From Ganoderma boninense (taxonomy: Eukaryota; Basidiomycota; Agaricomycetes; Polyporales; Polyporaceae), in assembly GCA_002900995.3 (NCBI GenBank), contig CM035308.1, positions 868,001-932,000 of the forward strand: a DNA stretch of 64,000 nt, given 5' to 3'. The translations under genes were made by a program, and so were the position numbers. Below, piece after piece: positions 21,514-32,200 of this stretch. Below the pieces are notes generated by a model. The model searched no databases, had not been told where the DNA came from, and saw nothing but the letters and a program-made list of their open reading frames with translations. Position 1 is the stretch's first letter; the number at the start of each line of letters is the position of its first letter.

Positions 21514-23711
21514 CTACACGTACCGCGCGCCTCCAACGCGCCCGGACGTAATGTCGTGATGAAGCACAGGCTCGCCGACCTGAACCGGGAGCGCCTCCGC
21601 CTCTCCCCCGCCGCCGCCCATCGCGAGCCGCACAGCAACGACCGTCACCTCGAGCGACGGCACGCGCTCCAGCGGCACCGGCGCCCCGTCTGCCTACAGA
21701 CACAACAGCGCCGCCCGGCGCGCGTCAGCACCAGCACCCCGGTTGCGGACAGAACGTCGGACTGGAAGAACTCTGAACCACCGCCACAACGGCGGCAGAG
21801 GACTCACCATCTGCACGCGCCAGCCGAGCTCGTCCGCGAGGAACGGCCGCACGGCGCCCGGCTCGTACGAGCACGCACGGGGATCCCGCGCGAGCGCGCC
21901 CCGCAGGTGTACGTACCCCTCCGTCGCGGCGTCTGCGCGCTGGACGCAGTTCGCGCAGCGTGTGGCGGACCCGTTGACGAACGCGCTGAACGCGCCGACG
22001 TACGACGGGGCGCGGGCCCACTCTGCTGGCTCGGAGGGGATCGAGCCGAGGAAGATGAGCACGTGGAAGCTGCTCGGGAGCTCGGACTGCTTCACGCGCA
22101 CCCGCGCCGACCACTCCCAGATGGCGACGTTGGGGGTGGGCGTGGGGGCGTCGGCGTCGGTCGTAGTCGCCGTCGTGGTCGTTGCGTCGGCAGGAGTTGA
22201 GGGTCGGTCAGCTGGAGGGAGGGAGGCGGCGAGGGAGTGGGGCATATAGAGCTTGCGGACGACCTTGCTGATGCCCTTCCGCAACGCGTGCCGGTCATTC
22301 ATGTCGAGGCCGTCGAACTCGGGATATGTGTAACGCAAGCGGACGATATCCGTGCTGTCGCGCGACGTCCAGTATGTGTCCTGCGAGTTTGGGAAGGGAT
22401 ACAGCGCTGACATGACGAAGGTCAGTATCAGTATTCGGTTCCAGACACGCTTGTTCACGGCTCACGGGAGTCGATATCGATAGTGGCGTTGTCCGGGTAC
22501 GCGAACGTGCCATCAGCTTGGTGGTCTTCCGTGACCCACACGTCCGGGTGGAGTGCGGCCCACAGGGACAGGTACCGGTCGGTGTTGGCGTGCAGCATGT
22601 GGAAGATCGGGTCAAAGCCTGGTTCTTCCGGTCAGCATGCAGGGAAGCGCAACATCGAGAAGAAAATGCAATAGACCTGCAACGGAAACATCGCCCGCAT
22701 GGCCGCCCCCGCCAATCAGGTCGTGGATGGTGTTGTGGATGCCTTCCAAGCTCGTCGCTGGGTTGCCGCCTGATGCATCGGCGCGTGCGTTGCTGAATCC
22801 TGGCCAGGTGCTCAATAGAGTGAGCATGAAGTACGTCTGGGAGGTGAGGGACTCTTGATTTGCCGCCAGTGCACTGCGAGAAAGGTGGGCCTTGTGAGGA
22901 ACATCGCGCATACAGGCACCGCTAACAAGGTACTCACCCAGCGAGGGCTTCGATATCGCTCTGGTTGTCCTTCGGGTGCCTCAACGTCGTGTTCCATTTG
23001 TCGAAGGGCGGAGCACAGCCGGGAATTATAGTCTTGAACGTATACGCTAGGAACGGGTTATCGACTTCTGTGGGCTGACCATCGGGTTTCGCCCGAATAA
23101 CGAGTTTGCTCAGGCGGATGATCTCGTCGGGGAGGACCGCCTGGCCAGTTGCTGCCCAGTCCCAGAACGGCTGTCGGATGTCGGCGGCGGCCTGTCGCCA
23201 TTCGGCGGTCTCTGTCGTATATTCCTCGGCAATCCTGGCAGCATGACTCTGCAACACTTGCTGAACTCATCTTCAGTAAAACAGTTGTGATGTATCGGGG
23301 CAATATATTACGTACCTCGAAGGCGAGCGTATGGAACCTATGCCAGGTGGGGAAGAGGGATGTCCTGTGGACGCAGTATCCCCCGAACGTGCCGGCAGGC
23401 TTCTCATTGGCGTGCCCGTTCCATGGCACGTACGGCATCCCATGGATGCCTGCGAGCTGGAAGTACGAGCAGACGTCGTCCTCCCCTGCCCGATACATTT
23501 CCTCTGCGAAGGGGAAAAGATTAGTTGAGGTTATTATCCATGACCAAAGGGCCGACGTACGCAAGGATTGAACGTAGAGGGAGAACATTCGCTCGTTCTT
23601 GATAAAGTCAACGATGTTGAGCCGCTTTGGTGGAGGAGTCCCCTCCCCCCGGGGGTTCGGGGGGCCGGTGACGACAAAGCGGGGCGTGGTCTTGGAATAA
23701 AGGAGGCCCAT
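21514..23711 (-). CDS. tyrosinase, copy 2, intact
   Basis: Seven exons (23711-23561, 23503-23316, 23260-22938, 22873-22677, 22618-22466, 22406-21808, 21693-21514) close in phase to 596 residues, the usual size of a fungal protyrosinase. The start is the ATG giving MGLLYSKTTP. CuA: IHGMPY, GGYCVH (Cys-X-His thioether), [11 protein letters not shown]. CuB: GIHNTIH and FDPIFHMLHANTDR. In the last motif the usual double His reads Leu-His; the second His, the one fixed in pattern PS00498, is kept. The C-terminal inhibitory domain follows (TYPEFDG at its start, CANC motif, ITSGRVGG at the end), so the enzyme is probably made latent and activated by proteolysis. No signal peptide, which agrees with the cytosolic type of fungal tyrosinase. 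Confidence 0.92.
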
Positions 23712-23773
23712 CGGATTGTTGGAATGCAAGAGAAAATCGCGAGCCCTTGAAAGGACTCGGCTCTGGTGTATAG

Positions 23774-23781
23774 CTTATATA
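23774..23781 (-). promoter_or_regulatory. TATA box of tyrosinase copy 2
   Basis: Minus-strand TATATAAG, 63 bases upstream of the ATG at 23711, in the normal window for a fungal TATA element with a short leader. Confidence 0.5.
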
Positions 23782-25037
23782 GTTGAACACATTTCCTGGC
23801 AACTCCGTGAGCTTCGCTCTTGGCGCAACGTGGGGGACGGATTTGGCCCCCACGTGCCGATAGATGCCGGTCCCAGATACACATTTGCAGATCGAAGCCA
23901 GAACCAAGGTAAGGATCTTACATTGGATGGAGGAAGAGAGCGCGCCAAGTTCGTCCTCGCTGACGCTGCCGAGGCCATGAGTCGGAGGACCGAGTGCGTC
24001 TGTTCGGGTTCCTGAGAGCACGGGACGCGCAAGAGTATAGAGTGCAGTGGGAATGGAATAGTAGGATCTATGTGGGGTGTTGGCTGGAGTCAGGTACGTC
24101 AGGTAGTCGCCCTTTCGGCGATGCGCTGGTAGAAAGGGCCCTCAAGTGAAGCGAGGATTACGTTAATTGCACTGAGGGAGACCGACGGACTGCCTTTGCC
24201 ATAAAGTGGGGCAAGATAACTGAAGGAAAAATATAGAAATGTGTCAACCTGCTGTCGAGGGAAGCGCGATTCGGAGCAAGTCCCCACATGGGGGCCCATC
24301 ACGCTGGCGAATCGCTCGCATGTGGGGTTCCTAGTATGGTAGTGCTCACCTTCGTAAGGTCGATCATCCTCGACGAACTACGAACTATCGCTGTTTGATA
24401 TGGGATGGGCTCTGGCGGGCTGGTGGGACGTTGCGGCCGGCGCCTGCCAAGCTGTGGTTGTGGCCGTGGGCCGAGTCTCAGTCAGGGTCGGCCTGGGCGC
24501 TACAACGGCCGAGACAGCGTTAAATCTCCGTGTCCACATCGGGCAATAGAGACGCCCATTGACGACCACGTCATCCTCGGCTTGAACCACCTCCCAACCA
24601 TCATCCACACCTCCCTCTCTCATCCTCCGTCCACGCCGCACCCGTGTCCATGTCTGCTTAATCCCATTTTATATGCCTTCACCGAGAGCATCATTGCTAG
24701 CGGCCCAAGGTCAGCGCAAGCCACTCACGATTTCAACACGGTATGTGCCCATTTGGAAGTACACTCCACTCGAGTATTCGCCGCTCCCATATATCTGGAG
24801 CAGCTTAGGCTTATGGTGCCCGGGACAACTCTCGCATTCCACACCACCAGCCTCTAGAAGCTCGAAACAGAGATTACGAAGCTCTTTGACCCGTGCAGCC
24901 TGCTCTTCTATCGGGCTCTCCTTTGCTGCACGTGGCTCGTTCCGCTGTCTGACATCCATACGTTACATTCCTTTTGTATATTTCAAACATTTGTTCGGGC
25001 ACTCACTATGAGCATGACTACTGCAGCGACAACACCC
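23782..25037. other. intergenic interval with one possible small ORF
   Basis: Mostly without signal. One ATG-started minus-strand ORF of 82 codons at 24711-24959 looks protein-like: a Glu/Arg-rich helical start, then ECESCPGHHKPK and IYGSGEYSSGVYF. The Cys-X2-Cys...His-His cluster could bind zinc, but there is no recognised family, and it may be one exon of something larger or chance. Confidence 0.3.
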
Positions 25038-25700
25038 CTACTCGAGACGCGCTCCCCCGACCCGACCAGAAGTGATGTCAGGATGAGGGACCGGCTCACC
25101 GGCCTGCGAAGGCAGCTCTCCATCGCGCAGCGCGATCTGGATAGCGACGACCATCACTTCAAGAGAGGGCAGTTTTTCGACGGGGACGGGCGTTCCGTCT
25201 GCCTACGGCAAATAGGAACATCCAGCGTCAGCCTCACCCACAACCTTTGACACAACTTCCCCCGAGAGCGCCACACTAAGCACTCACCAGCTGGACACGC
25301 CAGTTTAGGTTGTCCTTAATGTATGGCCGCGCGTCATCCTCAGTGCGCCCCACGTCGTTCTTAGCGAGCGCGGGGTTGAGATACGCGTAACCCTCCGTGA
25401 CGGCGTCGGCCTGGCCTTTCGATTCCCGGGCGCGCTGACCGAGCCCACATACGAGGTCGCTCTAGACCACTCCTTTGAATCCTCCGGCACGCTCCCCAGA
25501 AAGACGAGCACCTCGAAGCCGTGGCTGAGGTCAGACTCCTTTACGCGAACGCGTGTGGTCCAAAGCAAGCTGTAGGTAGTGGGGGCGTCCGGTGCAGCTG
25601 GGTGGGCGTGTCCACCGCAACATCCGTCGTGAACATGGTCGTAAGCCGACATTTGCGCTCGAGAAGCGGAAGGCGAAGATGGCGGCGAGGGTGGCGGCAA
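25038..25700 (-). pseudogene. tyrosinase remnant, C-terminal domain only
   Basis: Pieces of a third tyrosinase in the same orientation. The segment TTRVRVKESDLSHGFEVLVF followed by GSVPEDSKEW and TSYVGS matches the C-terminal domain of copies 1 and 2. The following part (AVTEGYAYLNPALAKNDVGR, then PYIKDNLNWRVQL) is in another frame, and the stretch that should carry FGAFVNG and the CANC motif is missing. A terminal exon with an intact acceptor (25208 leftward: ADGTPVPVEKLPSLEV ... ITSGRVGGARLE, stop at 25038-25040) is still open. The whole copper-binding catalytic domain is absent upstream; 25.7-26.2 kb shows no trace of it. This is a truncated and frameshifted duplicate. Confidence 0.8.
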
Positions 25701-26282
25701 GGTGGCGGTATCTCGTTGCGATTGCGTGCCGTGGGGTAAGGGTCTGCGGGGAAGTATATACCGACTGTTATCGGATGGTGGCGCGGGGACTAACGGAACC
25801 GATCACTTATGCAGCGACAGGTTGCTACGTCGAGGGTGTCAAATTCGGGGCGAGCCGGGTGCATCGCAGGGAGTCCTCAGTGTACTTAGCAGTGTGGGGA
25901 AAGGATAGGCAGAATCAGCTGCAGTTTGGACACAAAATCCGGAACCAAAGCGAGAACGACACTATGAAGCAGTACAAGATGGAATACTTGTCAACGCGGA
26001 TCGGAGGCGCGCAACTCCATATTGGGGGTGTGGCCAAGGTGTGGTGAGCAGACTTTTACTTTAGGTTCAATGAACCTCCTGAGCCCCTCTCACGCCGGAT
26101 AGTCCAGGTTGCAAAACTTTATAGTCTAAATCCTGAGCAGCCTACTTGATTAATACGATGGCATTGTCTGCCGGAAGCTCGGTAGAGTGGCGCAAAACAT
26201 TATACTGATACATGTCATCCAGAAAGCTCAAATCGGAAACCATACTGTACTTTTACCCAACTGCGCAGCGCTACATGTTAGA
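25701..26282. other. intergenic, 3' flank of midasin
   Basis: Contains the expected upstream position of the tyrosinase remnant and the 3' UTR of the midasin gene. No copper-site motifs or other coding signal found. Confidence 0.4.
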
Positions 26283-29200
26283 TTAAGCCTCGGCGATCCG
26301 CTCGAAGAACTGCTTCAGCGTTCCAGACAGCACGTCGGGCAGCGCCTCCACGTTCCGGAGCACGACGTAGTACTCGAACGGGAACGTGTCCAAGTACCGC
26401 TCCACCTTCAAGTCCATCCGCCCGTCCACCATCTTGTAAGCCACCTGGTTCATCGACAGGATCGAGTTCTCGTTCTTCCCCGCGGTCCCCGCGCTCTTCG
26501 AGTGCAGCGAGTCGAGCACGATGAACACGACCATCACGCGCTGCTCCTCCGCCCGCCGCAGCACCGTCCTCAGCCGGTCGTGGTCCTGGCATATCCCGTC
26601 CGAGATGATGATCTCGAGCTGCCACAGGTCCGCCGCGGCGCCCGCGCCTCCCGCTCTGCGCTCGCGCGCCTGCTCGAGCATGCGTAAGCTCGTCTCGAGC
26701 AGCGCGAGCACCTGCGTCGCGGTCTGATCGAAGCGGAACGCGCCCATGACGCGCGTCCCAGCCTGGTCCGTAAACGGGCCCCCGTCGAACGCGTGCAGGA
26801 CGTCGACGCCCTCTCCGAACTTCGCAATCGCGACGTCTCCGACCTCGAGGCGCCCGAGCGCCTTCGCGACGAGCGCGAGCGTCTGGAACGCGAGGTGGAC
26901 CGAGTGCGACTCGGCCATGGAGCGCGAGTCGTCGAGCGCGATGAGCACCTGGTACGCGCGCTGGCTTGGGCGCGTGCGGCGCAGCCAGATCTTGTCCTTG
27001 GTGAACTCGGACGCGATGTACGGGATGATCTTTTTCATGTTCAGGCGCTTGCCCGTGCGGTAGTCGCCCTTGAGGCGCGTCGCGAGCGTCGGCTCGAGGA
27101 TGAGCCGGAGCTGTTCGCACAGTGCGTACGAGAGGTCGTGTGTCAGCGACTCGTACTTGCGCCACATCTCCTCGGCGCCTTGCTCTGGCTGGCCGGATGC
27201 TTGCCATTCTCGGAGTGCGAGCTCGACGGCTGCTTGGTTATCCTCTTCCGTGACCTCGGAAGGTACCGCGCGGTCGGAGGGGAGGGATTGGCTGAGGTCG
27301 TTGGCGGCAGACCCGGGCTGTTGGGAGCGAACCTCAGTTTTGGTGAGCGCGCTCTTGACATCCTCCCCGAGGATACGGGAAGTCGGTTCGGCATGTAGAG
27401 CGGACTGAGGTGGGCGAGAGACTTGGTCCGGAGCAACTTCGGTAGACTCTTCGACGGGAGGAACCGTGTCTTTCGCCTCCATGTCCTCGTCGAGGTACTT
27501 CAGCTCGTTGAGTTTTGCGACGTCTTCCTGTTGCGCTGGACCAAGGGCTTGCATCTCGTCGGCACCCTTATCCTCTTCAGGGCGGAGGTATTCGAGCTGC
27601 GACGGACCGGAAGTGTCGACTTGTTGCTCTGGACGACTTTGCGGTCCCTCGCTCTCGAGAATCTCGTCGATGCGCTGACTGATCTCGCGAAGTGCATCTC
27701 CAAGACTCCGAAGTGGGTTGCTCTGCATTAGTTGTGCTCTCGCTTGAGATGGGGCGACGCCTTGTGCGCGAGAAGATCCTGTGCCTTCGTGGCCTTGGGA
27801 CTCGTCTATCGTCTGGGAAGGTTCAGAGCCCCTGAAACGCGGCCAAGGATTAGCACCGTTGTCTGAAGGAATTTGTGGTAACAGACTTACTGCTCTTGTG
27901 CACGTTGCTCCTGAGACGTGCTCTCCTCTGCACCCTGCTCCTTGTCACTGGACTCCTCAGGCCCGCCAGACTCCCCCGAAGAAGAAGGTCCTTGGCCGCC
28001 TTCGCCTTGGCTGGTCTCAGCGATAGCATGGTCGCCCGCTTCGCCGCTATCCTGCCCTGTTCCTGCATGAAGATCGGGTTGGGCGGTAGCATCCACCATA
28101 TCCTCCGTGGCACCTTCGGGCTGGGCCACGTCCTCCTGCATGGCCTGTGGATTTTCTCCCTCCATCTCCACATCTTCCTCTTCTGCGTCCCTCGCATCGT
28201 CGTCTCCAGGTCTTTCCTCCTCTTCTGCTTCATCTCCTTCCTCGTCCATCTCGATGTCTTCATCCAGCTGCGACTCCTTGCCCTCGTCCTTGCTGAAGTC
28301 CATGTCGTCGGGTAGGTCCAGAGTGTCCGCCTCCTGAACAAAGTCGTCCAGCGCTGCGCCACCCTGCTGATCCTGTTCTCCCTCGTCCATTTCCTCGTCT
28401 TGATCTTCGCCACCTTCAGGCACCGGCTCCTCGCCCTCGCCCTCACCCTCGCCTTCTTTTCCCTCCTCTGCTGCCTGCTCCTTCGGTTTATCCTTCTTCC
28501 CTTTGCCCTTATCCTCTTCCTTCGCCATCATCTCCGACTCCTTGTCCTGCTCCTTGGTAGAGTGGTCCTGCTCCGACTTCCCCTGATCCCTCTTGTCATC
28601 CTCGGGCCCGCCTTCATCCCCCCACAACTTCTCGTCCACCGCCGACGGATCCAACGCGTCCAGATCGCCCACCTGCTCCTCCGGCTCCTCGTCTTCGTCC
28701 TTCTCATCTTCCTCTCCCTCCTCCTCTCCCTCCTTGTCGGGCACGTCCTGCATCTTCCCACCAATGTCCTCGCTCATCTCCAGCGCATCCCCTTCCTCTG
28801 CCCGCTCGACGTCCTCGTCCTCGCCCGCCTCGCCCTGCAAGCCCTCAACCTGGCTCTCGTCTTCAATCTCCTTGCTGACGTTCTCCTTCCCCGTGCCCTC
28901 GCCCATACCCATACCTTCTGCATCTTGCATCGCGCCCTCCCCATCGCCCGCACCCGCCTCACCCTGCGGTGGCTTGCAGAAGCCGTCCTGCGCGACGGAG
29001 CGCATGACGGAGCACACAACGTAGTCGAGCTTGAAGAGCGCCTTCGTCCACGCGCAATGGTTCGCGAGCTGCACGCGCGCGAGCTCGGTGTACGCGTCGA
29101 GGAACGGCAGTGCACGCGCGAGCTGCGCAGATAGCTGATCTTGCGGCGCGCGCATCGCATCGCTGACAACGGAGTTGAGCAGAGACGCGACCTCGTCGAT

Positions 29201-32200
29201 CTTGAGCGCGCCGGTGATGTGCGCGACGAGCCTGCTGTGCTCGCGGAGGAAGCGGTCGGGGGTCTCTTCCGCGTCGGGCTCAGCTGCGGGAGGGAGATGG
29301 GGTAGGGAGAGGATGCCTTGGACGGAGCGGAGGAGGCGGTCAATGAGCTGTCCGGTCGAGTCGGAGGTGCTGTCTGGAATATGCGTGAACTGCACGAAGG
29401 CGAACGATTCTCGCTTCTGGAGCCACTCGAGGACCGGTCGAACGAAGAGAGAAACGACGTTGGGTCCATCCGACCATCTTGTGAGGAGCTGCACAACGGT
29501 TTGAACGTACTCGAGCGCTTGTTGTGTAGCCGCTGCTTCATCTAGAGAATTAGTGGAGATTAGTTCAGCACACTTCCAAAGAAATACTATGCGTTAACTC
29601 ACCCTCCAGAAGGATGGGAACGTCGAGTAGCTTCACATTTGTCACGACCTCGGTCATGCGCCGGAACATGTCTTGAGAAGAAGAGAGCGCAGATTGCAAC
29701 TCATCGAGAGCGGTCGGAAGTGTCTCAGTCTCAGGAAGCTGCTGCAAATACTTCCGCCAGATCATCAACGTCTCCTCTAGGGCCCCGATGAGTCTCCCTA
29801 AATCTTCCTTGATGGCTACAACACGTTCGACCAATTTGGGGCCAGAGGCGACGACTCGAGGACTTTGTGACACAACGTGAAGCCTTGATGTCACTCTGCC
29901 GAGTCGCTGATATTGTTCGGTCGCTTCGACAAAGCTATCCGGAAGTTAGGGTAAGCGAGCACAATGGGGCACAAGTAAACGCACCTCGCGCGAGCTTCGA
30001 TGGCAAGCGAAAACGCGGACTCGACCAGTCCTGTGCCGCGTTGCAGATCCCGGATTCCGATATCAGGATGATGGTTAGACAAGGCGGATCGAAGATCCGG
30101 TAGCAGCTTCGTCATCCGGAGGAGGTACACCTCGCTCTTGTCGAAGGGACCGACATCTTGCACAGCTTCCTCCAGGGCCGGTTGCTCTCTCAGCCATCGC
30201 GGGTTACTCTGCTGCTCGAGGATCTCTGGCTTGACGTTCATCGCCAGGCCGATGCGGCGGAGCTCCTTCAGGAGGTCGCTCCACGCTTTGCGTTTCCGAA
30301 CGAGAAGAGACTTGAAGAATTTCTCTTTTTGCTCCTTCGAAGCACCGGGGGAAGGGGAGGATGACGCAAGACTATGGAGAGTAGTGATGATTTCTGCGGA
30401 GAGCTCCTCAACATCGACAGGCGACAGAGAGCCGATGAGAGTGCCAAGTCGACCCTGTAGCATTGAAAGGTAGTTCTTGAATGTGCGGTCAAGGTTGACG
30501 AGATGATCGGGCTGCGAGGCACGATTGGTGAAGCGGGGTAATGGAACGTGATCGGCGGCGGTATGAATAGAAGGGAGGGTGGGGGAGGGTGCTGCCTCCT
30601 CTGAACCAGCAGCGTTCGGGATTAGGTGAGGCGTAGACGGTTGGCGGAGGATTTCCCTGAACTTGCGAACGGACTTGTACAATTGTCTGTGGGTCCTTTG
30701 CGCGCTCTGCTTGAGGGCGTGAACGTTGATGTCCTTCCAACTAGCAAGCTTGATGAAGTTGCGGATCTCCTTCTCCAACTCTTGCTGCTGGGATGAGAGC
30801 GACGCATTTACCCGCGAGGCAAACTGTGAATAGTATGCCCGAGTGAAATGAAGTATGCGATGAGCACGGCGTGACGCTGCTGCTCGAATGCCAGGTAGAG
30901 TACGGCCGAGGCGAAGACAGTAAGTCTCGAATGCGTGTAGAAGGTTGAGACGTGCCGTGTACTGGCCCAAAGGACTGGACGTCATATACGAATCGAGGAG
31001 AGGAACCAGTCCTTCGAGGTATCTCGCCAAAGCCTCTTCATCGCCTTCCGCTTCTTCCCGGGACGCTGCATCAATACCGCGGACGGTTGCCTCGTATAGA
31101 CGGAACCACCATTCACAAGCGCCATCCGCAAACTCCTCTGCCTGAGTGCGGAGTAAGCCTTGCCACGAAGACAATTCTAGACGACGCCAGGACACCACCA
31201 AGGAGGCTAACTCGTGCTGGAAGGCCTTGAGGGTGTTTTCCCTATTCGCGTACATCTCCCAATCCTCCATTTGCAACAGAAGCTGCTCAACCGCTGATAG
31301 CACCTTCGAAATAGGGCTGAACATGTCGAGGGTCAAGATCGCATCGCAACGACTTTTCAAGTGTTGCAAGACCATCTGATCTGGCCACTCTTGTATTAGA
31401 GCGGTAAGTCGAGCGGACAAGTGGCGAAGGACATTAGAAGATCGCCGGAGTTCGGGTACGCTGGGATCGACATAGAAGTTGAAGGGTATCGGTGAGACAC
31501 GCGGGGTGTCATGCAGAACGGCTAGACAATCGAGAAGTGTGGATATCTGGTACGGCCGACTCTGCTGATCCAAAGATTCCGAGATGGCATTCGCTCGATC
31601 AACAAGAATATTGCGGACGAGAGTGCTTTGAAGGTCGCCAGAATCCGAAGCAGAGGCAGATGGCGGGGTGGGACCGAACAAACGTAGATGGAGAGTGCAG
31701 AGCCTCTTGACGTTAGCCGTGTCAACGAGATCGGCTGTCTTCTGAGTTTGCCCGACAGAAGACGTTGTCTCCAGTACGTCCTCGTACTCAGGGAAGAGAG
31801 CGAGGAAGTCCTGCTCCTCCAACTCGGCCTCCGTTGCGGGATCGTTTGCCTCCGTCTTGTGTCGGTAGAGAGATTGCGCTTGACGCTCCGCCTCCTCCTT
31901 CCTAGCCTTGTCGACCAGCCAGAGACCGAGGGACTGCTCGTATATATTCTCCACCAGTGGCATGTGCGACTGGGTCTCCGTTCCCGATATGACTTCGGAG
32001 ACTGCCTTCGTCAGAGTCCACAAAGCGAGAGAGAAAGAGGTGTCCGTCGACGCCTGCGTAGGGCCATCCTGACTGGCTGTGGAACTCGAGAGTGACGGGA
32101 AAGAAATGAGCTCCTCTGCCGACAAACTTTCTACACCCCGGTTGATGGACCACGCATCAGCGAGTATACGTAACCCGAACCTGAGTTGAAGGAGAGCAAG

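Noticed and set aside
23711..23729. An upstream start for tyrosinase copy 2 at 23729
   Set aside because: That codon is TTG; the first ATG in frame is at 23711 and suits the TATA box at 63 bases.
28400..29134. Plus-strand ORF of 244 codons, very Leu-rich, looking like a membrane protein
   Set aside because: It is the complement of the Asp/Glu-rich coding region of midasin; antisense of acidic codons gives Leu/Phe/Val runs.
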